Shown piece after piece: positions 24,071 to 35,539 of a DNA stretch of 64,000 bases; the first letter of the stretch is position 1, and each line of letters starts with the position of its first letter. The notes below the pieces were generated by a model. That model made no database searches, was not told the origin of the DNA, and saw nothing but the letters and a program-made list of their open reading frames with translations. The DNA lies in contig CM049309.1 in the NCBI GenBank assembly GCA_026874595.1, positions 13,754,576 to 13,818,575 on the forward strand, given 5' to 3'. This DNA is from Sipunculus nudus. Taxonomy: Eukaryota > Annelida > Sipuncula > Golfingiida > Sipunculidae. Made by a program: the position numbers and the translations under genes.

Positions 24071-27000
24071 CACACGAAAGGACTGTGCAAGTTCAAAAGC
24101 GAATGGCTCGAGCTTGAACAATACAAAGACTGGATTGCGCCGGACCCCAAAGATCAACATATAGCTAGGTGCCAACCATGCGGCAACAAAGTAATTCGTA
24201 TAGGAACGGCTGGGAAGTACAATCTTGACAGTCACAGGTCTTCAGAGACGCACAAGAAGAGAATGGACTATCGAAATAAACACACATTATTTAGAATGTT
24301 GAAACCTCTTGAAACCTCGGGATCTAAACCAACTATTGACAGTAAACCCACTGGATCTACTGGTAAGCTATGTAAATGCTGTTTGATTTATTACAATTAT
24401 GGATATTACTTAATTGGGTATACTGGAAATTTTCATTAAAATTAATAGGTGTTACCCGTCGATGTAATGAAAATAAAGCTGACAACTTTATTTAAAGTTG
24501 ATTTTTACCTGGTTTTCTCTAGGCAAGACCAGCAGTCTAAATTAGTAAATAATTATAGAATTAAAAAGTTGAATTATATATATTTATTATATTAAAGTTG
24601 TGAACAAAATTGATCAAGCTACATTTCATCTAAGCATTGAATTGCATCCCTGTTGGTAAAGAATGTGAATATGTTTTGGAAGTAATTCTGGAATAAATCA
24701 CATTGTTCATGGTTACAAACTAAATGTATCAATCACAAAAAAGGGCAGTTCATTTGACCACTAAAAATCATGTGTTTTATTTAATCCAGATGCAAAAAAA
24801 ATTATAAAACAAGATAATATTAACGATTACAAAAGAGTGAAAGAGTACTGCTGCCATAAATATACATATAAATATTTTGTAGATCTGATGGATATATAAA
24901 AATATTACATATATATCTTTTTATTGCTAAAAGTTTAAAAAAGAAATGTTATATTATTATATATTCATCAGATCTAAATATTTCACTGATTTATATTAGT
25001 ATTAAAGAGAAATATATGTATTTTTATTATATAAATATCAGATCTTCAAAATATGTCAGATCTTTAAGTATATTTATGGCAGCAGGACTCTTTTTAGTAG
25101 TTTTTACTTTATTGTTTTGCAGTTTATTTTTTGTTTTGTTTTATCAAAGTTTAACATTTTTCAGGTTTAACATCAGAAACTTCAACCATCTCTGGATTTG
25201 TGAGCAAAGATGATGTTTTGAAGGCAGAAATCCTGTGGTGTCTCAAGATTATATCTGCACATTACAGCTACAAGTCATGCGAGGGTGTGAGTGATCTCTT
25301 CAGGTCCATGTTTCCTGACAGCAACATAGCTAAAAAGTTTAGCTGCGGGGAACGCAAAGCTAATTATATTGTAACACATGGGCTAGCAATTCACTTCAGG
25401 GAACTCCTCCTTACCAAGTGCAAGGAACACAAGTCTGTGGTTCTTTTGTTTGATGAGTCATACAACAGTGTTACTAGAAATAAACAACTTGATGTCCATG
25501 TCAGATTGTGGGATGACAATAGGGTTTGCAGCCGTTATCTGGCTTCTGTCTTCATGGGACATGGTCGTGCCACAGATTTATTGGAGGCATTTCAAAGCTG
25601 CATTTCAAAGCTGAATTTGAGAACAGTACTTCAAGTGTCTATGGATGGGCCAAATGTAAATCTATCATTTTATGAACAGTTGCAAAGAAAGGTTGATGAG
25701 GAATATGGCTCAACTATGCTAAACTTGGGAACATGTGGACTTCACATCATCCATGGTGCTTTCAAGCATGGATGTGTAGCCAGTACCTGGGATATTGGAT
25801 CCCTGCTCAGAGCCATACACACTATCTTCCATGAGACACCTGCGCGAAGGGAAGATTTTACCAAACTTACAGGAAGTAGCACTTTTGGAAAAGAATTTTG
25901 CCAACACAGATGGCTGGAAAATGTTCCGGTAGCTCAACGTGCCCTTGAAATGTGGGCAAATCTGCGTGTGCATGTTAAAACTGTGGAGAGTGGAAAAGGT
26001 GGTTATGCAAAGCCAGACACAAAATCCTTCGCAGTGGTCACCAAGGCCGTGAAAGACAACCTGACTAAACCTCGTTTGCAAGCTTTTATATCAGTTGCTC
26101 AGCTGCTGGTACCCTTTCTCACACTCTACCAGACAGACAGACCGATGGTTCCCTTTCTGGCTAGTGATATGGAGAAATTGATCAGGTCATTAATGTCTAG
26201 GTTCCTTAAGCCTGATGCCACTGAGGGAAAATCCCTCTCTGCTCTTGTTGATATGAAGTTGGATAAAGATTCAATTCAGAAAACCTACAGTAAGGTGGAT
26301 GTTGGCTTCACTGCAGACTACCAGTTGAAGGAGTTGCTGATCAAGAAGAAAATATCTGAGAAGGATGCAATGGGATTCAGAATGCAAGTTAAAGCAATGT
26401 TGCAAGAAATTACCAAAAGAATACTCAAGAAAGCCCCAGTGAAATACCAGATTGTTCGTCAGCTGGTGTGCCTCGATCCAAGGGAAATGGTGGCTGACAA
26501 AGACAGGTGCGTAAGTCAGATGAAGAGAGTGCTCTCTTCTCTGGTCCATGCTAACAGACTGCGCAGTGACATTTGTGACCAGATTGTTGCAGAGTTCAGG
26601 GATTTCCTGTATTATACAGTGCCCCAGCATCGTGAGCGTATGGAGTCTTTTGATCCTTCAGATGAGAATCAACGCATCGATTCTTTTCTCCGCCCTCTGA
26701 TGGACTGCAAATCAAAAACAAAACTGTGGGAAATTGTTTCTCAGCTCCTACTGCTGTCTCATGGACAGGCCAGCGTTGAGCGGGGTTTTTCAGTAAACAG
26801 GCAGATGGAGGTTCCAAACCTTAAGGAAGCCACATTTGATGCTCAGAGATTGGTGTATGATCACATATTGGCCTGTGGAGGTGTGCATGCAGTTTGCCTA
26901 GACAGGCCTTTGTTGAACTCTGTTCAGGCTTCTAGGTCAAGGTATCAAGCCTACCTTGATCTACAGTCTCAGAAAGAAAGAAAGGAAAGGGATAGCCAGA

Positions 27001-27239
27001 AAAGGAAGTCTTGTGCTGAAGAAATCGATACACTAAAGAAAAAGAAGGCTTTCCTTGAGGCAGATATTTTGGAACTTAACAAAAGTGCAGACATTTTGTC
27101 AGAAAAGGCTGAGTCTACCAGAAACCTGTCTTTTGTTACAAAATCAAATTCACTGAGAAGAACAGCTGTTGCCAAAAAGGATGAAATGGCTAAAATTTCT
27201 TCAGAACTTGACGCTCTTTTTAAGAGTCTGAAGAATTAA
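24071..27239 (+). CDS. hAT transposase, unit 4: intact frame, no start codon
   Basis: Exon 1 24071-24362, intron 24363-25164, exon 2 25165-27239. Encodes the same protein as units 2 and 3, with one silent change (AAC to AAT near 25482). It is the only unit followed by the complete right terminus of the transposon. Confidence 0.82.
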
Positions 27240-28491
27240 TGCATATCATTTTGCTTAAGAGTCTGAAGAATTAATGCATATCATTTTGCTTAAGAGTCTG
27301 AAGAATTAATGCATAACATTTTGCTTAAGAGTCTGAAGAATTAATGCATATCATTTTTGCTTAAGTTGTCACAAGAGTTATAACAGTGGCTGAATTTTGA
27401 TGTATTGAATTAAAATAATTATACAAGAACTTATTGTTTTATTGAGATTCATTCACTGAAGTAATTAAAATCCAGGGTTGGGTCCTATTACAATCTGTTT
27501 TTGTTTAACACAACATAAATTCTGTAATTTCATGTCCACCAAATCTCATATCAAGTTTATTTTCAGCATGGATGGGGACCTGTGCAGTTTAACTCAGAGG
27601 ATGCTATGCAAACTAAACAGAACAGTTAACAATAAGAAAACTTGTGTCTTGATTCAGATATCATATTTGGTTCCAATATTCTCCATATGCATCTCCAAAT
27701 CTGGAGAATAGATATGCTTTTAATTATAGAAAATACGATGCACACATGATGCCTAAAGGATAATTTCTCAATAAACTCAGCAAGATTTGCTAACAACCAT
27801 GCAACTCAGACTGCAATAATGGCAGGCACAAACAGGGCCTGTCTGTTGAACCACTGAATAACTCGTGAGAACATATGACTTTCAGACCATCAACCCCTGA
27901 ACTATTCAAACATCAGCAACAGCATCACCTTGGTCTCGGCTGACAATATCTTGCCCCACTTGCTATGTACACTCACCAAGAACTGCTTCAGGATTTAATG
28001 ACCAAGCTTAGTTAATTAGTCAACAAACCAGCCCTTGGTCTAATAGGTTATCACTTCAAGCCAGTGCCTGGTGCCTATGCAGTGCTAACTGGACCATGAA
28101 AGCATTTAACATGAACTAATCACACTACAGTTGATACTGCCCTTTACTGTGCTATATTAACATAAACACTTCATCCTTCAACTGGTTTAGCCAAGGGGTG
28201 TAATAGAAAAGTAATAGCCATTGTTCCATTACTTGGGGTCTTATTTTTGTTGCATGTTAAAATTTCCTTTCTATTACAATAACTAATACTCTGAAAACCT
28301 GAAATTTTCTATTACATATTACTATTACCCCATCGCTGGTATTAACCAATATATAGAATTTTCTTGTAATTTTATGGTCCATATATTGCCCTCGAAAATG
28401 AATGGCATACCCTCGAAAATGGTATACATTTTGGCTCCAGATACCCTCGAAAACCCTCGAATTTCATTCTGCCTTTGCTGTATGAACCCTG

Positions 28492-29506
28492 CCTACTGCA
28501 TTTATTACAGGATAAACGTTTATCCTTCCCCACTATTCGCGGCTATCAGGCGGCTCTTCTTTCTGTGCTTCGCCCCCTCGGTAGGGATTCGGTTCTCCAT
28601 CATCCCGTCGTTTCAGATTTTCTCCAGTGGTTCCTTCTTGGCGCCTTGACGTGGTACTCCGACACCTCCGCGGCGCTCCTTTTGAGCCGCTCGGCTCCGC
28701 GCACCTGCTCCATCTGTTGCATAAGACGGCCTTCCCCCTGGCACTCGCCACTGCTGGCCGTCGAGCTGAGCTTCATGCTCTCATTGCCGATCCGAAATTT
28801 TCCGTCAGCGGACTTTCACTTTCCTCCGGACTTTTATCGTAAATCGCAGTCTTACGATGACCCCGCGATTTTGTGGCACGTTCCTGCCCTGCCTAACGGC
28901 CGGTACCGTTTCGGCGCCACAAAATGCCCCGTCCGGGCCTTAAGGTACTATCTTAAGGCTACAAAATCACTCCGGGGGGGCCGTAAGAAACTTTTTATTT
29001 CTTCCAAAATGGGTGCAGCTGATAAAGAAATAAGTCCTATCACTATCAGTAACTGGATAAAGGCTGCAATCATCGCCGCCCATGACTCTTTACGTCCGGC
29101 TGACCTCCAGTCCTTCCATGTCAAGGCTCATGAGGTCAGGGCTATAGCCTCCTCCTTCGCTCACCTTTCGGGCGTGTCTCCTGCTGCGCTGGTCAAAATG
29201 GGTATCTGGAAGTCCCCTTCCACGTTTACTCAATTTTACCTTAAGGACGTCCGCCTGCAGGACTCCGGCCTATATGCCATGGGTCCCGTGGTTGCCGCCG
29301 GCACTATCGTTAACGTCACCAGCACAGCTTCCTCGACGTCTACTCATGTTCGGCCCGCTACCTGCCTGCAGTCGTCGTCTTTCTACTACTTGCTGACCGC
29401 ATTCTCTTCATCCTCGTCGTTCCAGGTCAGTATCTCCCTCCCTATGCCATGGTTTATCTGTTTCTTCTCATTAATACAGAAAACGCTCACATCGATGTTT
29501 ACGTAA
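28492..29506 (+). pseudogene. DIRS tyrosine recombinase, interrupted and frameshifted
   Basis: Continues the domain begun before 9320; the first six bases are the target duplication. 'FPTIRGYQAALLSVLRPLG' is the N-terminal SAM-like part. The catalytic first arginine lies in 'ALATAGRRAELHAL', in a different frame (about 28740-28780), so two frameshifts (near 28640 and 28805) flank it. The C-terminal part is in the first frame again: 'KAHEVRAIASSFA' holds the H-x2-R box, and 'WKSPSTFTQFYL' the nucleophilic tyrosine. In the family this enzyme integrates a circular DNA intermediate. Its end overlaps the internal complementary region, as is usual for DIRS. Confidence 0.85.
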
Positions 29507-29576
29507 TAAAACCCCCATTCCCCTCCCCGTAAATGGTGGTTTTGTTAGTAAACGGATGTTAGCTTTTCTGTATTAC
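29470..29576 (+). repeat. Internal complementary region of the DIRS-like element
   Basis: 29470-29506 is complementary to the left tip 2511-2547, and 29511-29576 to the right tip 29751-29815 ('ccccattcccctcccc' against 'ggggaggggaatgggg'). The two outer ends are thus represented side by side. Confidence 0.85.
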
Positions 29577-29615
29577 AATCATCTCTCCCTCCCCCGATAC
29601 TTCCTACTCGCCCTC

Positions 29616-29769
29616 GAATAAGTGTCTCTACCAAAACGAGGCATGATCTAGATACGGGGAATGAGGCGGAAGTGGGCGATGATAGGCTTACTCAGGGAAA
29701 ATTTTGTAAGTGGGGCTTCTGGCGTGTGAATACTAACAGAGAATATTCTCATTAATACAGAAAAGCTCA
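29616..29769 (-). repeat. Right inverted terminal repeat of the DIRS-like element
   Basis: Inverted copy of 2530-2683. The outer tip 29770-29815 ('ccgtttactaacaaaaccac...ggggaatggggg') is unique to this side apart from its complement in the internal complementary region. Confidence 0.85.
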
Positions 29770-29815
29770 TCCGTTTACTAACAAAACCACCATTCACGGG
29801 GAGGGGAATGGGGGG

Positions 29816-30729
29816 ATCTGACCTGTCCCCTAGAACAAATCTGTGGATTCCTATATTTTCTGTTAACACAAGTCATTCTGGTATAAAATGGTTTAAATGA
29901 ATGAATATCAAAATAGACTAGAATTAGTACTTTCATTTTAACAAAAGCACACCCTAGTGTTTAACTCTGTTGATGATGTCTCAACGCTGTAATGATTTTG
30001 TCCGGCCCAAAATTCCAACACGGTCGCCTCTGTTCTGGGAGCTTTGTAAACTTTTAGGGTTTTTGAGGCATATGAATAAAATCTATACCATTGATTCACA
30101 AACCGCCGCCAAGATTCTCATGAAACTTCTGTAACGTTGTACACAGTAGTAACGGTTAAACAGCCCGATCCAACCTCTCTGGGACAAAGCTATCCTATAC
30201 CAATGAATAGCAATCTTATAAAGGAATGGCCGTTTATACCTTTGAAATAAAAATATTTTTGAACTCTAAATTTTCCCAAGAATTAAACGGGATTATTATC
30301 CTCCACAGATTTTGTCAGTCTGGGAACTTTCTTTTGTGTAGATACTAACAGACCAGCAAATTAACCAAGGAAAGTTAGAACATACCACCCGCCACCTGGT
30401 GTGTATATGATAAATTAACTATATACCTCGCATACACATGCATCCCTGTCAGTATGGACATCTGAGCAAAATAAGCTGAACCAGCGCTCTTAAATTTAAG
30501 ATTTTACGTTTTCCCAATTTCTGTCCAATATGAGTAAAATGTCATGTAAGAACACCATTTTCTCAACTAATCATACATTGATCGCCATAGAAAATTAACT
30601 ATGCGTCTGTCTAAATTTACATATAGTATATCCATATGGAGGGGTGGATTCTCCTCCAATGTCTAGACGCAGAATTCCCAGATTATTGGAACTACATCTT
30701 TCAGCTGTTTGAAAAAACTTGGTTTGCAT
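29816..30729. other. Right flank of the DIRS-like element, no feature seen
   Basis: AT-rich sequence with no open frame of note, no repeats that I recognise and no exon-like segment. Confidence 0.4.
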
Positions 30730-31930
30730 TTTTAGCAAATCAGTCAGCTTATGCAATGGTGTGGCGTCGTCCGTCGTGCGTCAAAGCTATCTCAAAAAGG
30801 GCAGGAGCTAGCATCAATTTTTTTTTGCAAAAGATTTATCATCTAAAAAATTATCGGATTTTTAGCGAACCTGTGAGCTTATGCGATGTTGCTACATCGT
30901 CCATCGTGCGTCAGTGCGTCTTGCGTCGTCTCTAGTTAACCATACCTATCTTAAAAATGGCAGGAGCTTGCATCACCAATTTTTTTGCAAATAATCAGTC
31001 ATCAGTCATAATTTGTTATTTTTTTCTAACTGCATTTTCTTAGATTTTTGCACAGCGTCCATCTGTTCATCTGCCTTGGGATAAAATCAGTCATATCTCG
31101 GCAGTGGTTTGACTTATCCACCTGAAATTTTGCAGGTTTATACATCCTTGACAGCTTTCTTGATTTTATGGCAGGTGGCGCCACCTACATTCAAATTTAC
31201 GCTGCAGACATCCAAGCTCATATCTCTGGAACTATTTGACCGATTGGGCAAAATTTTGCATGTGTATAGATCTCACATAGCTCTTTATCATACACAAAAC
31301 TGGTGGCGCCACCTGCAATCATTTTTGCACAGTGTCCGTCTGTTTTTTGCCGTGGGAATAAAATCACTCATATCTCTGCAGTTGTTTGACATATCTGCCT
31401 AAAATTTTGCAGGTTTATACATCTTGGATAGCTTTCTCGATTTTGTGGCAGGGGGCGCCACCTACATTCTCTTTTATGCTGCAGACATCCAAGCTCATAT
31501 CTCGGGAACTGTTTGACCGATTGGGCCAAAGTTTTGCATGTGTATAGATCTCACATTGCTTTTTATCATACGCAAAACTGGTGGTGCCACCTGCAACCAT
31601 TGTTGCACAGCGTCCGTCTGTTTGTCTGCCACGGGCTAAAATCACTCATATACATGTAGTGGTTCGACTTATCTGCCTTAAATTTTGAATATGTATACAA
31701 CTTGAACAGCTTTCTGGATTTTGTCGTAGATGGCGCAACCTACATGCACATTTCGGCTGCAGACATCCATGCTAATATGCAACACTTCACTCTGTTTCCC
31801 CTTGCCACTCAATCTAGCCTCACTTCACTCGTTCCACTCTGATTTAGGCAGATACACGTAGTCGCTTGTTGACTACCCGTATTCTAGTTAATAATATATA
31901 TTATAAAAAAAAATAGATTCACTTGAACAA

Positions 31931-32110
31931 ATGTGTAAACTACTGAAATGTCAACAGTTAATCAAAAAGCCAACTAATGATCATGGTAATAATACAGATC
32001 ATTTGTTCACAAACTGCTCACATGCTTCAGTTTCAACATTAGGAAACACATGGTCAGGTCACAAAATATTATTTGCAACAATTTCTTGCTCGTCAATACA
32101 AACCAATCAT
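31931..32110 (+). pseudogene. Possible endonuclease-domain fragment of a non-LTR retrotransposon or Helentron
   Basis: A short open stretch with 'LIKKPTNDHGNNTDHLFTN' followed about 15 residues later by 'WSGHKILFATIS'. It resembles the C-terminal part of apurinic-type endonuclease domains (pattern 'LI..PT....IDHIFTN ... WSDHK.I'). The catalytic D of the SDH motif is G here. It is an isolated fragment inside the repeat mosaic, and the identification rests on these two motifs only. Confidence 0.4.
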
Positions 32111-33091
32111 ATAAACCAACCATGGCCTTTATTACCTCTTCCTCTTACACTTTATCTCCATTTGATATTATTTTAGATTTTTACCTTCAAGGTCAACTTC
32201 AGCTGAGCACAGTGACCCATGGGTCTCTTGTTTCCTTTAATTTGAGACTGTCAAATTATATTGATACCATCAAATTCCTGAATGTGGTTTCCTCTGTGTC
32301 CTGATACCTTGTGTTGTTTATTAGAGCCCTGCTTAAATAAGTAAATGACCTATACTAACCACCCTGTCCGTCCATTCTTCTTACTGTATGTCGATCAATT
32401 TTTTAGTGAACCTGTGAGCTTATGCGATGGCGCAGCGTCGTCCGTCCGTCGTCCGCCGTCCAGGGCTGGCTTTCCGCCGTCCATGGCTGTAAGTCAGAAA
32501 CTTCTGGAGCTAGCAGCTCCAAATTACATGTAAGAATTCGTCACATGTGAAACTTGGTGCCCTGGAGCTTATTATTGGGTATCTGCATTAATTTAGATTT
32601 TATAGAGAAAAAGCTTTAAAACCTTTAAAAATCTTCTTCTCTGAAACTGTCCAGCCAAATTGTCCAATATTGCACAGAATTGATCCCTGCAACAATCTCT
32701 CCCAAGTTTGTTCAAATGGTTCCAGTTCGGAGATTTTTGGCCGAGTCACAGGAGGTTGAACTTAGTCATCTGTCCAAAAAAGCACACTAAAATTAAAATC
32801 TCAGAAACGGCTAGAGCTATAATGACCAAATTTTATACCAATGTTTGTCACATATGTCATATCTGATTTTGAGGTATTGGTGGCGCCACCTACATTGATG
32901 TGTTTTTTACAAGCAAAATTGTAATTTTAAACTCTTCTAGCTTATACACTGATTTATGATGAAACTGTTCAGCTGATTGGTTTAAACTTTACAAGAATTA
33001 TTCTATGGTAGGGTTCTGCCAGTTTTATAAGAATAGATTGGGTAAATACACTTTTAAAAAAGCGTTGTAGCCAATTGAAAAAGGCTTTCTG

Positions 33092-33676
33092 TATTTGAAA
33101 ACAGATTAGACTTCATGCTGAGTTTCAGCAGCCAATTCAAGAGGTCACTCAGTACAAACAGGTGGGGTCCAGACATCACCATGGCAACTGACATGGCTCG
33201 GGGGGGGGGGTGTCTAGACAATGTGTCTAGACGTCTAGACACAGCGTCCATTTGTGCGTCTTGTTTCCACACATAAACCCACATATGTAGCCCTTTGATA
33301 GCTTTATAACATACACTAAAAATGGTGGCGCCACCTGCAACCATTTTTGCACAGCGTCCATCTGTTCATCTGCCTTGGGATTATATTTGAAAACAGATTA
33401 GACTTCATGCTGAGTTTCAGCAGCCAATTCAAGAGGTCACTCAGTACAAACAGGTGGGGTCCAGACATCACCATGGCAACTGACCTGGCTCGGGGGGGGG
33501 GGGGGTGTCTAGACAATGTGTCTAGACGTCTAGACACAGCGTCCATTTGTGCGTCTGTTTCCACACATAAACCCACATATGTAGCCCTTTGATAGCTTTA
33601 TAACATACACTAAAAATGGTGGCGCCACCTGCAACCATTTTTGCACAGCGTCCATCTGTTCATCTGCCTTGGGATA
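33092..33676. repeat. Direct duplication of about 292 bp
   Basis: 33092-33383 and 33384-33676 start with 'tatttgaaaacagattagac' and are nearly identical. They differ in the length of a G run (10 against 13), in 'acatggctcgg' against 'acctggctcgg' and by a one-base indel. Each contains a cluster of TCTAGAC palindromic sequence and one GGTGGCGCCACC. Confidence 0.9.
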
Positions 33677-34865
33677 ATATTACTTATATCTCAGCAGTGG
33701 TTTGATTTATCCACCTGAAATTTTGCAGGTTTATACATCCTTGACAGCTTTCTCGAGTTTATGACAGGTGGCGCCACCTACATTCACATTTACTCTGCAG
33801 ACATCCAAGCTCATATCTCGGAAACCGTTTGACCGATTGGGCCAAAATTTTGCATGTGTATAGATCTCACATAACTCTTCACCATAGGCAAAACTGGTGG
33901 CGCCACCTACAACCATTTTTGCACAGCGTCCATTTGTTCATCTGCCTTGGGATAAAATCACTCATATCTCAGCAGTGGTTCGACTTATCCACCCGAAATT
34001 TTGCAGGTTTATACATCCTGGACAGCTTTCTTGATTTTATGACAGGTGTCGCCAACTACATTCACATTTACTCTACAGACATCCAAGCTCATATCTCGGG
34101 AACCGTTTGACCGATTGGGCCAAAATTTTGCCTGTGTATAGATCTCACATAACTCTTCATCATAGGCAAAACTGGTGGCGCCACCTGCAACCATTTTTGC
34201 ACGGCGTCCATCTTTTATGTTCTTTTATGACAGGTGTCGCCACCTATATTTATGTATACGCTGCAGACATTCAGGCTTATATATCAGGACTGGTTTGACA
34301 TATCCCCCTTAAATTTTGCATGTGTATAGATCTCACATATCTCTTAATCATACACAAAATTGGTGGCGCCACCTGCCACCATTTTACATAGTGTCCGTCT
34401 GTTTGTCTGCCGTGGGTTAAAATCACTCGTATCTCAGTAGTGGTTTGACTTATCTGCCTAAAATTTTGCATGTTTATTCATCTTGGACAGCTTTCTGGAT
34501 TTTGTGGTAGGTGGCGCAACCTACATACACATTTTGGCTGCAGGCATCCAGGCTATTATGCAACACACCTCACTCTATTTCCCCTTGCCACTCCATCCAT
34601 GCCTCACTTCACCTTTCTCACTCTGATTTTGGCGGATCCAAGTAGTCGCTTGTTGACTACCCATATTCTAGTTTTTGTGTTGTGTGCACCCATGCCAGAA
34701 TTGCAGCAGTGATGTTTGTTTATTTCTTGTTCTAAGTGTTTAGTACTTGCATTGTTCATATACATGTTACACATGTTCTTGAAAAGTAATGGTCCAGCAT
34801 TGAAGCATTATACCTGGTGTAATCTCATTGCACAGGTTCGCATTAGGCCTGTAGGCCTTGTTTTT

Positions 34866-35160
34866 AAACTCCATCTTGGATTGACATATGGATTTCTGAC
34901 TTGACTTATATATGGCCCATCTCTTACCCAAGAACGTGATTTTCGGGTCATGAGGTCAAAAGTTAAGGTCACAGGAGCCATCTGTCCGTATATTTGTTTC
35001 CAGATGATAACTCAAGTTTGGGTTGACACCTTGGTTTTATACTTTTACCGACCAATAATGTAACAACCCTTTTGATTTCAAAGTCATTAGGTCAAAAGGC
35101 CAAGGTCACAGGACCCATGTCTTTAAAAAGATTGTGGATGCATTTTAAGCCTAACTTTTT
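34866..35160. repeat. Second copy of the 'aaggtcaca' dispersed repeat
   Basis: Two tandem units of roughly 115 bp ('gtcatgaggtcaaaag...aaggtcacagga'), the same family as 1980-2500. Confidence 0.55.
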
Positions 35161-35457
35161 CTCCTAAATATGTGTACATCGCCGAAACACATCCCCTTGT
35201 CACATATTATCCTCACAGATTCTCACCTAGACGCTGTCCTCACAGTACTTTTCTGTTGTACCCTGGGCGCCCTTATAGAACCCTGACAGGTTTCTTTCTC
35301 CCAGTTTCTCGAAACCGCCCATGGGGCTGTCACTTTGCGTACACACTAAAATCCGTATGTCACGAGTCGCATGTGTAAATTATAAGTATACCGCTAGTCC
35401 ATAATAAATCTGTTGAAGTTTATAGAGGGAGGGAATCTTAAAAAAAAAAAAAAAAAA
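35161..35457 (+). other. Poly(A)-ended segment
   Basis: An AATAAA at about 35403 lies about 35 bp before a run of 18 A residues (35440-35457), as in a retroposed transcript. I recognise no gene in the segment and did not find a flanking duplication. Confidence 0.3.
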
Positions 35458-35539
35458 CACTAAAGAAAGAAAGGACTGTTCTCGAACGGGAGAGTTGAGG
35501 AAGTCTCGGAACTCCTACTTCATGAAAATAATCAGGTGA

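Larger units (their letters stand above)
10841..28480 (+). repeat. Four tandem 4,410-bp units of the hAT body
   Basis: Units are 10841-15250, 15251-19660, 19661-24070 and 24071-28480. Each begins at 'cacacgaaagg' and ends at 'cctttgctg', 11 bp short of the true right tip. By eye the copies are almost identical. Unit 1 differs from the rest at 10871 (T for G) and 11056 (T for A), and unit 4 at about 25482 (T for C, silent). I did not compare every base. The junction shares only a single G between the joined sequences. Confidence 0.95.
9321..28491 (+). mobile_element. Compound hAT transposon with four tandem transposase units
   Basis: Ends are CAGGGTTGGCACAG and, inverted on the right, CAGGGTTCATACAG: identical for the first seven bases and again for ACAG. 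The flanking duplication is 6 bp, as in the hAT6-type subgroup rather than the classical 8 bp. The content is a hAT transposase with a BED finger. A single-unit element would be 1,520 bp of left end, 4,410 bp of body and 11 bp of right tip, about 5.9 kb; here the 4,410-bp body occurs four times (10841, 15251, 19661 and 24071), giving 19.2 kb. Only one left end and one complete right tip exist, so the whole array sits within a single insertion. Confidence 0.9.
2511..29815 (+). mobile_element. DIRS-like tyrosine-recombinase retrotransposon, degenerate, with two nested insertions
   Basis: The two outer regions are inverted copies (2530-2683 against 29616-29769). An internal complementary region at 29470-29576 is complementary to both outer tips placed next to each other, the hallmark of DIRS elements, in which it is thought to template a circular intermediate. 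Between them lie, in order, gag-like sequence, reverse transcriptase, RNase H and a tyrosine recombinase, all on the plus strand. Removing the repeat block at 2906-5841 and the hAT array at 9321-28491 leaves about 5.2 kb, a normal DIRS size. All protein regions carry frameshifts or stops, so this copy is dead. The outer limits are set from where similarity to the internal complementary region stops and could be off by a few bases. Confidence 0.88.
30730..34865. repeat. Tandem-repeat mosaic with GGTGGCGCCACC palindromes
   Basis: Starts of the 'cctgtgagcttatgcgatg' type at about 30740, 30863 and 32405 are followed by units of about 285 bp. Each unit runs through 'cagcgtccatctgttcatctgcc', 'ggtttgacttatccacctgaaatttt', GGTGGCGCCACC, 'gctgcagacatccaagctcatatctc' and 'gggccaaaattttgcatgtgtatagatctcac', then GGTGGCGCCACC again. 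Full or partial units lie at about 31049-31800 and 33640-34600. The block ends with 'gcctgtaggccttgtt', exactly like the block inserted in the DIRS element at 5841. No protein coding was recognised apart from the fragment at 31931-32110. Confidence 0.75.

Noticed and set aside
9321-28491. CRISPR-like or rDNA-type array
   Set aside because: Unit size, transposase content and transposon ends show an internally amplified hAT element; no short repeat-spacer structure and no rRNA sequence.
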